DNA of 48,355 nucleotides. It comes from Chitinophagales bacterium. GTDB lineage: Bacteria; Bacteroidota; Bacteroidia; Chitinophagales; Chitinophagaceae. The position numbers and the translations under genes were made by a program. The notes under the pieces are model-generated. The model was not told the DNA's origin. It was given only the letters and a program-made list of their open reading frames with translations, and did not search any database. Location: contig JAATFP010000080.1 of NCBI GenBank assembly GCA_015655125.1, positions 1 through 48,355 of the forward strand, read 5' to 3'. Every line of letters begins with the position of its first letter. The stretch's first letter is position 1. Below are positions 24,766-32,944 of the stretch, in pieces.

Positions 24766-25548
24766 CTATTTGCCAAAAACCTTCTTCAACAAACCCGTCA
24801 CCTGCGCAGCCGGATCTTTTCGGATCTTCTGTTCTTCCTGGCCTATAGAGTAAAAGATGCCGGCCATCGATTTTTCGGTAACATACGATGAAAGATCAGT
24901 GTTCACCGGCTTTGAAGTAAATGATAATTTGTTATAAGCCGTAAATACATCTTTCCAGTAAGTTGTTGCATTTACTTTTGCGAGCGACGCTTCGATCACC
25001 GGGCGCATCTTTTCGGTGAGTTGCGAGGTGGTGGTGGTCTTCAGGTATTCTGTGGCCGCGAAATCTCCACCTTGCAATATTTTTAATCCATCGGTTACGG
25101 TCATTTGTTTTACCGCATTGATGAAGATGGTGGAAACGCCTCCCGCAGCATCTTCTGCAGCACGGTTCATTGATAGAATGGCTTTATCTACCAATGCGCC
25201 CATTCCTACTTTACGCAAGGAAGCTTCAGCTTTTTTCGCTTCTTCAGGCATCAATATTTTTAATGCTGCATCCCTGAAAAAGCCATCGGGCTTACTTAGT
25301 TTTTTTGTGGCGCTATCGGCACCAACTGTCAGCGCTTCTTTCAACCCGGCAATGATTTCGTCGCTGCTCAATCCACTTCCGGAATTTGAGCCGATACTTT
25401 TTCCGATATTGGATAAAATGCCACCGCTGCTCTTTGTGGAAGTAGTATCTTTCGTAGTTGCCTTTTTAATTTTACCGAGAATACCCTGCGCTTCCGAATT
25501 TGCAAACATTAATGCGGTGAGAATGAACAGGAATGTAAATTTTTTCAT
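24766..25548 (-). CDS. DUF4197 exported protein
   Basis: The 260-residue protein has a signal peptide (MKKFTFLFILTALMFANSEAQ); the frame opens 10 codons earlier, but the ATG at 25548 starts at the signal. After a Ser/Thr/Gly-rich stretch (about 35-55), the rest matches DUF4197. Typical strings are IIAGLKEALTVGADSATKKLS, FRDAALKILMPEEAKK and VGMGALVDKAILSMNRAAEDA. The domain is all-helical and widespread in Bacteroidota and Proteobacteria with no known function. It probably sits in the periplasm. It stands alone and converges with the pentapeptide gene. The family call is firm. Confidence 0.87.
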   Translation of the reverse strand: MKKFTFLFILTALMFANSEAQGILGKIKKATTKDTTSTKSSGGILSNIGKSIGSNSGSGLSSDEIIAGLKEALTVGADSATKKLSKPDGFFRDAALKILMPEEAKKAEASLRKVGMGALVDKAILSMNRAAEDAAGGVSTIFINAVKQMTVTDGLKILQGGDFAATEYLKTTTTSQLTEKMRPVIEASLAKVNATTYWKDVFTAYNKLSFTSKPVNTDLSSYVTEKSMAGIFYSIGQEEQKIRKDPAAQVTGLLKKVFGK

Positions 25549-25751
25549 GTGATTGTTTTGAGGTTTATTTACCGGCAAGGGGGAAAGAAAATATCAAAAA
25601 TTCCTCTTCCGTCTACCCGGCAAAGATTTTCTTAGAATCCTAATTATTAATCGCAATCAAAAGTACTTTCTTGAATGCTAATATACGGTTAAATTATATT
25701 CACGAATTTCAGTAGTATTGCGGCACATTTTACTTTGTAAAACATTTTCAT

Positions 25752-26882
25752 ATGAAAATAGCTGTTCTTGGAGCAGGTATGGTTGGCAGAACTATTGCAA
25801 CAGACCTGTCGAAAAATTTTGATGTAACATCTTTCGATATAAGCCAACCCAACCTGGAAGTTTTAAAAGAACATACTACTTTACACACACATGCCGTGAA
25901 TCTTCAGCTATATGAAACTTACCCGCAAATGCTGGCACCTTTTGAAATGGTTGTCTGCGCAGTGCCGGGCTTCATGGGCTATAAGGCACTTGAAGCGATC
26001 ATCTGTTCAGGAAAAAATGTGGTAGATATTTCTTTCTTCCCGGAAGACGCTTTGCAACTGCATCAACTTGCTGTTGAAAACAATGTTACAGCAATTGTTG
26101 ATTGTGGTGTTGCGCCGGGTATGAGCAATCTTGTGCTGGGATATTACAACGAACGAATGAAGGTCCACAGTTTCGAATGCATGGTGGGTGGGCTTCCAAA
26201 GCACCGTATCAAACCTTTTGAATACAAGGCTCCCTTCTCTCCCGTTGACGTGATTGAAGAATATACACGTCCCGCGCGCTACGTGGAAAATGGCTACATT
26301 GTCACAAAACCTGCATTGAGCGACGCTGAACTTATCGACTTTGAACATGCCGGAACGCTGGAAAGTTTCAATACGGATGGGCTGCGCAGCATCCTTTTTA
26401 CGATGAAACATATTCCTTACATGAAAGAAAAAACCTTACGCTACCCGGGGCATATCGACCTGATGATCGCATTAAAAAAAGCAGGCTTCTTTGAAACTAC
26501 ACCATTAAATGTAAAGGGCCAAATGGTGATTCCACTGGACGTAACTTCCCGCATCCTCTTCGATCAATGGAAACTGCAACCAACAGAAGCTGAATTTACG
26601 CTGATGAAAATTATTGTAAAAGGCGAAATGGATGGCAAACAAACGACCGTTGAATATTTTTTATACGATGAATACGATGCCGCTTCGCAAACCGCATCCA
26701 TGAGCCGCACCACGGGCTACACCTGCACTGCAGCGGTAAATATGCTGGCACAAGGATTATTTACGAAGAAAGGTGTTTTTCCGCCGGAACTGGTGGGGAA
26801 CGATCCCGCGTGTTTTGAATTTATATTAAACTATTTGGCGGAGAGAAATGTGATTTACAAGAAATCGATTGCAGCGAATTAG
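25752..26882 (+). CDS. Saccharopine dehydrogenase-family oxidoreductase
   Basis: The 376-residue protein has an N-terminal Rossmann fold with the NAD(P) motif MKIAVLGAGMVGRTIA, a central substrate domain, and the phrase DCGVAPGMSNLVLGYYNER near residue 120 that is diagnostic for saccharopine dehydrogenase C-type enzymes. Related enzymes include L-lysine 6-dehydrogenase, saccharopine reductase and carboxynorspermidine dehydrogenase. In Bacteroidota this subgroup is usually annotated simply as saccharopine dehydrogenase and may take part in lysine breakdown. No partner such as an alpha-aminoadipate semialdehyde dehydrogenase is nearby, so the substrate is open. A near -7 box (TTTACTTTG) lies 20 nt before the ATG. 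Confidence 0.85.
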   Translation: MKIAVLGAGMVGRTIATDLSKNFDVTSFDISQPNLEVLKEHTTLHTHAVNLQLYETYPQMLAPFEMVVCAVPGFMGYKALEAIICSGKNVVDISFFPEDALQLHQLAVENNVTAIVDCGVAPGMSNLVLGYYNERMKVHSFECMVGGLPKHRIKPFEYKAPFSPVDVIEEYTRPARYVENGYIVTKPALSDAELIDFEHAGTLESFNTDGLRSILFTMKHIPYMKEKTLRYPGHIDLMIALKKAGFFETTPLNVKGQMVIPLDVTSRILFDQWKLQPTEAEFTLMKIIVKGEMDGKQTTVEYFLYDEYDAASQTASMSRTTGYTCTAAVNMLAQGLFTKKGVFPPELVGNDPACFEFILNYLAERNVIYKKSIAAN

Positions 26883-27141
26883 GATCGCAGATTTCTTTTC
26901 ACGCATTGCGTGATTGATTAGGTGATTACGCAGATTGGATCTCGCTTCGCGAGATGTAGCCCGCAGATCGCGCTGATTTTGCAGATACAAAAACCCCGGT
27001 CGATCTATAAGTGTTTGTCATGTTGAGCTTGCGAAACAACTGATTTGGCAGGCATTCAAAAGAAATGCTATGTAGAGGTTTTAAAATAAATAACCGCTCA
27101 GTTTTCGGCACCCATCAGATGTTTCGCAAGCCCAACATAAC
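26882..27141. repeat. Mosaic of repeat elements in a 370-nt intergenic region
   Basis: No gene is present between the saccharopine dehydrogenase-like gene and the fasciclin terminator. It holds, in order: GGATCGCAGATT (26882-26893, matching the complement of 21365-21376); a perfect TCACGCA/TGCGTGA palindrome at 26900-26914; the 24-mer repeat in inverted orientation at 26913-26936; a 7-bp hairpin ATCTCGC-TTC-GCGAGAT at 26939-26955; and an inverted pair of 28-nt arms at 27017-27044 and 27114-27141 (GTTGAGCTTGCGAAAC type, 25 of 28 matching). It is the densest repeat cluster in the window. Confidence 0.75.
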
Positions 27142-27186
27142 AGAACATAAAATGACAGAAAAGAACATAACATTTCAGCATATAAG

Positions 27187-27217
27187 TAAAAAGCCCCTAC
27201 GAACTCGCAGAGGCTTT
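27187..27217 (-). terminator. Intrinsic terminator of the TonB-fasciclin operon
   Basis: On the minus strand AAGCCTCT pairs with AGGGGCTT (one T-G pair, 10-nt loop), followed by TTTTTA. It lies about 40 nt after the fasciclin gene's stop codon. Confidence 0.75.
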
Positions 27218-27251
27218 CACTTTCTTATTCCTTATTAATTATTTCTTATTT

Positions 27252-28568
27252 CTACTGCGGAAACATCACCTGATCGATCTCATGCAACACACCGTTTACA
27301 TAATGCTGATCGCTCGTGCCATTCGGCTGCGGATTGATCAAAATGTTTGAAGCAGTTGCATTTGCAATGCCTTTTACAGTTGCCGCACTTACAAACGGAC
27401 CGGTAAATGTTGCAGTAACTGTGATACCAGGATGTGTTGGTATTGCAGAGTTAAGTAATGTAGGAACTGGTGTGGCCGTAGTTGGGATATTTGGTGAAAA
27501 TGTTCTTACACCCATAATATGATAAAACAGAATTCCTTTCACTGTTGTCGCCGTCAGGTATGGATATAGCGCCGGATTTTGAAAAACGGTCGGGCTTCCT
27601 ACCAATGCATTGGTTTGTGCAGGTGCGTTGGCATCGGCATAAGCAGTAGCGGCAGCATCTGCCTGAGTAGGAGTGGCCCCTGCGCCGATAGCCTGTGCAT
27701 AAGCGCCGGCATATAACTGACCACGAACAATGGGGTAAGCGGTGGCGTAAAGTACGGCGATAAATGCCGTATTGGTTGGAGCAAAAACAGTAAAATTTGC
27801 ACCCAGTGCAATATTCTGATTGCCAAGATAATATTGTAGTGAGCTGGTGCTTCCCGCTACTGCACCGCTGTCTGCGCGCTGAATAGCTGCCCACAGGTAA
27901 GTGAGGTTTGCATCGCTCGCTATCCTTTGCAACAATAATTGTGATGGCGGAACCGCAACGGCTGCTGTGGTATGGATAACACCGTTTGCAGCGAGAATAT
28001 CCGGTACCGTCACAGGAATATTATTCTGCCATACACCGGTTGCGCGGCGGCTTACATAATTGTCGAGCCGCGCCAAAGCACTTACAGTTGTAGCCGGGTT
28101 GAACAATGTTGGATAAACGTAATTGGGAAAGCTTGTCGGAATACTTGCAGATGGTAAAGCCTGGGGCAAGATATGGTAGCTTACCAACGTATCGGCCTGC
28201 CCGGTTCTCAACACACCGTTGATGAAACCAACATATACCGCATCCGGCGAACCTGCAGGAATCAAGCCGCCGGAAGCCGCCGTTATAAATGATTTGATTG
28301 CGTTATTGTCGGGCGCAAAAATGGTGAAGGTTCTCGTTTTATCATTGAGCAAAGAAAGTTTTCCCGCTCTTGCAAGCACTTTGTAAAATAAGGTATCATT
28401 TGGAATTTTAGCCAATGTATCACCAATGGCACTGGCATTTGACGGAACAACCGGTGATACCGGAGGATTGCCTTCGATCGCCGGCATATCTTTATTGCAA
28501 GCCGTCAACAGCGCCATCGCAGAAACTGCTAACAGTGAGCCCGTGATTATCTTATTAATATATTTCAT
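27252..28568 (-). CDS. Fasciclin (FAS1) domain lipoprotein, two repeats
   Basis: The 438-residue protein starts at the ATG at 28568 with a lipoprotein signal and Cys24 (SAMALLTACNKD). The frame is open to 28643 but overlaps the TonB gene end. Two FAS1 domains follow, at about 46-205 and 208-436. Each has the conserved FTIFAPDNNA / FTVFAPTNTAF strand, and the second closes with the usual GVLHEIDQVM. The second FAS1 carries an unusual Ala/Thr-rich insert at about 285-325. FAS1 domains mediate adhesion or ligand binding at the cell surface. The gene follows a TonB receptor by 34 nt on the same strand, so the lipoprotein probably acts with that receptor on the outer membrane in a SusD-like accessory role. 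This last point is inference. Confidence 0.88.
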   Translation of the reverse strand: MKYINKIITGSLLAVSAMALLTACNKDMPAIEGNPPVSPVVPSNASAIGDTLAKIPNDTLFYKVLARAGKLSLLNDKTRTFTIFAPDNNAIKSFITAASGGLIPAGSPDAVYVGFINGVLRTGQADTLVSYHILPQALPSASIPTSFPNYVYPTLFNPATTVSALARLDNYVSRRATGVWQNNIPVTVPDILAANGVIHTTAAVAVPPSQLLLQRIASDANLTYLWAAIQRADSGAVAGSTSSLQYYLGNQNIALGANFTVFAPTNTAFIAVLYATAYPIVRGQLYAGAYAQAIGAGATPTQADAAATAYADANAPAQTNALVGSPTVFQNPALYPYLTATTVKGILFYHIMGVRTFSPNIPTTATPVPTLLNSAIPTHPGITVTATFTGPFVSAATVKGIANATASNILINPQPNGTSDQHYVNGVLHEIDQVMFPQ

Positions 28569-28602
28569 GATCGGGTATTTTAATTTTTTAAAATTGCTTT
28601 GA

Positions 28603-31323
28603 TTAATAAATGTTATAGCCAAAGCTGATGTAATACAAACCACCTACACGTGAGTTACCAACAGCATTGTAATAATACTGGTTCAGCAGGTTGTTTGCAC
28701 CCAGCTTGATAACAGATTTAGTTGCCGGCAATTTATAACTGAATTGCGCATCCACTGTCTGAACTGCAGGAACGGTACCGTTTGCAAGGTCGCCCTGGAA
28801 GTAAAATTCATCCTGCCAGCGGTAAGCGACTGTTGCAGCCAGTCGTTTGTTTTTACCAAAACCGCTGTTGCTCAAAGAAGCGTTGATCTTATATTTTGGA
28901 GAGTTGAAAGATGCGATAATATTTGATGGAACATCATCCAGGTTGTCAGATGCAGCATTTACACTCACGGTAAAGTTCAATGGGAGGCGGTAATCGAAAC
29001 CGATACCGAACCCATAAGTTTTCAATTTGCCCGCAGCATTTACCGGCACAGAAAAGAGGTTCCCTCCTGTGCTATCGGCCAACGTGATGGGACCGCCGGT
29101 TTTAGATTGCGAGACCATCTTACGCGCAAGGAAATCTGTAAACTGTCCGTAGTAGCCGTAGATGTCTACAAGCAATTTAGAGTTCATCAGCAAACCTTTG
29201 TAACCAGCCTCAAATGAGGTTAATGACTCTGGCTTCAACTGTTGAAACGGCGCTGCGACAATTTTGCCGTATCTTAAAGAGTCCCTGTCATAGATAGGAT
29301 TTGTATCGAAATTATATTTCGTACGGAAGAAATCGTTCCCGCCGATCAGTGTATAGGCTCCCAAGGGAAGATCGATCCATTGTTGTTGCGTTGAAGGGAA
29401 ACGATAAGCCGTCTGGTAAGACAAACGGATATTATTGTTTTCCGCCACTTTGATCACGCCCGTTACCCTTGGGGTGAAACGGCCCTTGAAGTTTTCATTC
29501 TTATCATAACGGCCGGAAGCGGTCAGTTTGAATATGTTTCCGAAATCTCTGGAAGCCTGGATATAAACACCAACTTCCCTGATACCGATAGGGCCATCAC
29601 TGTCGGCAAACAAGGTACCTTTTGAATTCAACACATATTTTCTATAGTTTCCTCCAACAAGAATGTCGGCAAAAGAATGCGTGTATTTTGAAAAATTGTA
29701 ATTCCCTTCCACATTATACAGATCTGTTCTGTCGAGCAACGCGCCACCCGCCGGTACAGGAATTTTAGCAACGCTGTCGTAGGTGGCCCTGAAGGCTGCC
29801 GTTCCAACTTTTGGGCGGCCGATATCAGCTACTGCTCTCGCTGCAAGATGTGCATCGTAATCGGAAGCACCTGCCAGTTTCTGTGCAAGGAACGCCTGCC
29901 CGTATTGTGCGAACCACCCGTTGCTGCCCGGGCTGGCTTTCCAGGCTTCATTAAAGTTTTGCGTCGTAGCTGCAAGGTTGTAGGTACCACCAGCATTTTC
30001 CTGGGTGGTATAAGCGCGGAACATCCAGTTTGGATTGGTCAATTCAAATTTATATTGTCCCATCTTGAACTCTTTGATAGAATATCTTGATGCACCTGTA
30101 TAAATGGTATTACCCGTTCCCCAGTAACCGGCCAAAACCGCTTCCGTGTTCGATGTGATCTTGTAATGCAATGAACCGCCCAGCTTGAAGTTGATCGTAT
30201 TAGGATTGATCAGTTCCTGCTCGGTATAACCTGTACGGGAAACGATGATCGGCTTTGTAGTGAGCGTGGCAATGTACGGCGCAAGGAACGGTGCTGCTGC
30301 TGCCGCTGCATTGAGTACCTGGCGGATATCTGCATTGGTTTCATCACCAAAAACATTCACACCGTCATACCCGGGATCGGTCTGCCGGTTCCCCGGTTTC
30401 AAAACGCCGGCAGAACGGTCATAATCGCGGTAGTCGGTACCGATCCAGTCTTTCGCCTGTGTTAGTTCCGTTGTTATTTTGAATGCAAATTTTTCAGAAA
30501 CCTTTTTTCCCCACCTTAAACTCCAGTTATAGTATGGAGATGTTGGCCTTTCACTTTTATCGGTGTGCATCACGCCTGTTTTAACTACAAATGAAAGCCC
30601 CTGGTATTTGAATGGATTCTTGCTTGTCATGAGCAAGGTTCCGTTCATTCCGCCCGGACCGTACAATGCGGATGAGGCGCCCGACAACAATTCCAGGTTG
30701 TCGATATCCAGTTCATTCAAGCCGATAATGGAGCCTACGGAGAAGTTGAGGCCCGGTGCCTGGTTGTCCATTCCGTCTACCAACTGGTTGAAACGGGTAT
30801 TACCGCTACCTCCAAAACCGCGTGTGGCGGGCGCTTTGAATGTAAGCGAAGAAGTGGTAATGTCCACACCTTTGAGTGTACTCACCACATCATAAAAATT
30901 CGCAGATGGCGCGTTCCTGATTTGTGCGGCGCTCACCCGTTCAATAGATACCGGTGATTCCATGATCTTCTGCGGTACACGCGAAGCGGAGACCACCACT
31001 TCCTGTCCAAGAGAATTGGATGGAACAAAATTTACTTTCAGCGAAGTGGTCGCACTTGTTACGGTCACTTCCTGTTGTTCAAAGCCAATGGAAGAAAAAA
31101 TGAGCGTTACGGGAAGCGTTTTGGTGGTGATGCTGAAATTTCCTTTGTCATCTGTATAAGTTCCGGTTTCGGAGCCTTTCACAGTAACTGAAACAGCAGC
31201 GGATTTTTCAGTAGTTGCACTGTTCTGCACATTACCGCTGATGGTCACATTTTGAGCTTTGGCAGAAAACATAAAGATGTTTACCAATACAAATGCGACC
31301 AAATAGCTTGTAATTTTTTTCAT
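28603..31323 (-). CDS. TonB-dependent outer-membrane receptor
   Basis: The 906-residue protein starts at the ATG at 31323 with a signal peptide (MKKITSYLVAFVLVNIFMFSAKAQ). A carboxypeptidase-regulatory-like beta domain follows (about 26-105), as in many Bacteroidota receptors. The plug domain starts near 110 (SLGQEVVVSASRVPQKIMESP) and includes LKGVDITTSSLTFKAPATRGFG and LELLSGASSALYGPGGMNG. The rest is a 22-strand barrel ending in an aromatic residue (YISFGYNIY). There is no SusD gene; the partner is a fasciclin lipoprotein 34 nt downstream. The ligand is unknown. No sigma/anti-sigma pair or metal-uptake gene is adjacent. Ala-rich loops (NAAAAAAPFLAPYIATL) interrupt the barrel. Confidence 0.94.
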   Translation of the reverse strand: MKKITSYLVAFVLVNIFMFSAKAQNVTISGNVQNSATTEKSAAVSVTVKGSETGTYTDDKGNFSITTKTLPVTLIFSSIGFEQQEVTVTSATTSLKVNFVPSNSLGQEVVVSASRVPQKIMESPVSIERVSAAQIRNAPSANFYDVVSTLKGVDITTSSLTFKAPATRGFGGSGNTRFNQLVDGMDNQAPGLNFSVGSIIGLNELDIDNLELLSGASSALYGPGGMNGTLLMTSKNPFKYQGLSFVVKTGVMHTDKSERPTSPYYNWSLRWGKKVSEKFAFKITTELTQAKDWIGTDYRDYDRSAGVLKPGNRQTDPGYDGVNVFGDETNADIRQVLNAAAAAAPFLAPYIATLTTKPIIVSRTGYTEQELINPNTINFKLGGSLHYKITSNTEAVLAGYWGTGNTIYTGASRYSIKEFKMGQYKFELTNPNWMFRAYTTQENAGGTYNLAATTQNFNEAWKASPGSNGWFAQYGQAFLAQKLAGASDYDAHLAARAVADIGRPKVGTAAFRATYDSVAKIPVPAGGALLDRTDLYNVEGNYNFSKYTHSFADILVGGNYRKYVLNSKGTLFADSDGPIGIREVGVYIQASRDFGNIFKLTASGRYDKNENFKGRFTPRVTGVIKVAENNNIRLSYQTAYRFPSTQQQWIDLPLGAYTLIGGNDFFRTKYNFDTNPIYDRDSLRYGKIVAAPFQQLKPESLTSFEAGYKGLLMNSKLLVDIYGYYGQFTDFLARKMVSQSKTGGPITLADSTGGNLFSVPVNAAGKLKTYGFGIGFDYRLPLNFTVSVNAASDNLDDVPSNIIASFNSPKYKINASLSNSGFGKNKRLAATVAYRWQDEFYFQGDLANGTVPAVQTVDAQFSYKLPATKSVIKLGANNLLNQYYYNAVGNSRVGGLYYISFGYNIY

Positions 31324-31449
31324 ATAGCTTTGTTTTGGTTCGTAAATTTCAGGCAAAATAAGGATGTTTATGATGTTTTAAAATTTTATTTTTAAACCCA
31401 TTGTTGAAATTTTCGGAAGTCTGTAAAATATTATCTCAAAACATCGTGG

Positions 31450-31457
31450 TACTTTAG
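31450..31457 (+). promoter_or_regulatory. Near -7 box TACTTTAG before purC
   Basis: One mismatch to TAnnTTTG; the last base is 4 nt before the purC ATG at 31462, the same spacing as at purK. Confidence 0.5.
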
Positions 31458-31461
31458 CAGC

Positions 31462-32391
31462 ATGGCAACTTTTCAATTCCCGGATCAGACAGCTTTTTAC
31501 AGCGGCAAAGTGCGTGATGTGTACAGTATCGGCAGTGAGCTGCTGGTAATGGTGGCGAGCGACCGTATCTCGGCATTCGATGTGATTCTTCCCAAACCAA
31601 TTCCATACAAGGGCCAGGTGCTGAATGAAATAGCAGCTTATATGCTTAATGCCACAAAAGATATTTGCCCCAACTGGCTCCTTCAGTCTCCTGCTCCTAA
31701 TGTAAGCATCGGCAAAAGATGCGAGCCGTTTAAAATCGAAATGGTTGTGCGTGGAAATCTGACCGGCCATGCCTGGCGCACTTATTCATCCGGGCTAAGA
31801 ACGTTATGCGGTGTTTCCTTACCGGAAGGCTTGAAGGAAAATGATTTCTTTCCGTCGCCCATTATCACGCCTTCCACCAAAGCATCCTAGGGCCATGATG
31901 AAGACATCAGTGTTTACGATATTATTAAACAAAATCTTGCATCTGCGGAAGAATGGGGCATACTTGAAAAATACGCGTTGCAATTGTTTGAAAGGGGAAA
32001 GTCGATCGCCGCAAAACAAGGATTGATCCTTGTAGATACAAAATACGAATTTGGGAAAATCGGTAATGATATTATCCTGATGGATGAAATTCACACACCG
32101 GATTCGTCCCGGTATTTTTATGCCGATGGATTTAGTGAAAGACAATTAAAAGGTGAAAAGCAGAAACAACTCAGCAAGGAGTTTGTGCGCGAATGGTTGA
32201 TACAAAATGATTTCATGGGCAAGGAAGGACAATCAGTTCCTGAGATGACATCCGAATGGATTAGTACCATCAGCGGCAGATACATCGAACTGTATGAAAA
32301 GATCATCGGCGAAAAATTCCAGCCAAAGGATCTGAGCGATGATGAAGTTTATCAAAAAGTTATCGAGAGCCTGAAGCAGTTAACGGGGTGA
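31462..32391 (+). pseudogene. purC: SAICAR synthetase, interrupted by an in-frame TAG
   Basis: PurC joins CAIR to aspartate using ATP. Codons 1-142 give a normal N-terminal half ([31 protein letters not shown], then [18 protein letters not shown]) up to IITPSTKAS. Codon 143 (31888-31890) is TAG. The same frame then continues intact as [17 protein letters not shown] through to the stop at 32391. The family normally has a Glu or similar residue before GHDE, and GAG to TAG is one G-to-T change. The full length of 309 codons is right for the yeast/Bacteroidota type. No frameshift or further decay is present. PurC is essential for purine synthesis and purK and purE here are intact, so a true loss would be surprising; suppression, a very recent mutation or a consensus error are the options. 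Confidence 0.9.
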
Positions 32392-32506
32392 TGTAGAATT
32401 ATGTTCCCATAAAACGGGATGACTGGAGCGATTGCGATAGATTTTTTGTGGCATAGCTTTTGAATTTTAAGGAGAGTCAATTTTTTAACCTTTTAATTTT
32501 ACTACT

Positions 32507-32665
32507 ATGTCAAGTTTACTTTACACCATTGCCGTAATACTTGTTATTATCTGGGCAATATCTTATTTTGGCGGTTATTATACTGGCGGAATCATCCATA
32601 TTTTATTGGTGATTGCAATTATTGCAGTGTTGTTGAGGGTCATTTCAGGCAACAGGTCGGTTTAA
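32507..32665 (+). CDS. Lmo0937-family small membrane protein
   Basis: This 52-residue protein starts MSSLLYTIAVILVIIWAISY and has two transmembrane helices with a GGYYTGGIIHILLVIAIIAV centre. This matches the lmo0937 family (DUF5670) of tiny two-helix membrane proteins, which are common in Bacteroidota and Firmicutes and often respond to stress. Function is unknown. The ATG at 32507 and stop at 32665 give the whole family length. A second tiny membrane gene follows 18 nt downstream, so they probably form one transcript. Confidence 0.8.
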   Translation: MSSLLYTIAVILVIIWAISYFGGYYTGGIIHILLVIAIIAVLLRVISGNRSV

Positions 32666-32683
32666 AATAAAAACATTTACTAA

Positions 32684-32887
32684 ATGAAGAATAAGAAAGC
32701 GGTGGAGAATACTTTACTGGCGGTAGTTGGCATCGGGTTGATCACAACAGCAGTGGTACTTTTGGCCAAAAGAACCAGGAGCTACAAACATGATTCATTG
32801 CCCCAAAAAAAAGTATTTTCTTATGATGATTATGAAGAAGATGAAAAAGCACTGACGGCATTTTCCGAAACAGGAATACTTCTTTAA
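32684..32887 (+). CDS. Small single-pass membrane protein, hypothetical
   Basis: The 67-residue product has one N-terminal hydrophobic helix (about 9-27, NTLLAVVGIGLITTAVVLLA) followed by basic residues (KRTRSYKHD), which predicts the C-terminus on the cytosolic side. The rest is an acidic tail with YDDYEEDEK. No family is recognised. It lies 18 nt after the lmo0937-family gene and its stop is 1 nt before a perfect 22-bp hairpin. Its position and ATG start support a real gene. Confidence 0.6.
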   Translation: MKNKKAVENTLLAVVGIGLITTAVVLLAKRTRSYKHDSLPQKKVFSYDDYEEDEKALTAFSETGILL

Positions 32888-32888
32888 G

Positions 32889-32944
32889 GATGAGGGTTCA
32901 GGTTTCAAAATTTGGAAACAACTTTTGAAACCTGAACCCTCATC
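32889..32944. terminator. Perfect 22-bp hairpin filling a convergent intergenic gap
   Basis: Arms 32889-32910 and 32923-32944 (GATGAGGGTTCAGGTTTC...) are exact complements with a 12-nt loop. The left end is 1 nt after the plus-strand stop, and the right end overlaps the last base of the trhO stop codon. It must act as a two-way terminator or 3'-end stabiliser, although there is no T-run. Its words GGGTTCAGGTTTC tie it to the palindromes at 5825 and 19641. Confidence 0.8.

Noticed and set aside
31891..32391. Second half of purC as a separate gene
   Set aside because: The sequence is in the same frame as the first half and lacks its own promoter or conserved start; it is clearly the C-terminal half of one SAICAR synthetase.
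1829..32391. Reassignment of stop codons in this organism
   Set aside because: TAA, TAG and TGA all end well-defined genes in the window, and the two interrupting stops differ (TAA and TAG), so a general recoding does not fit.
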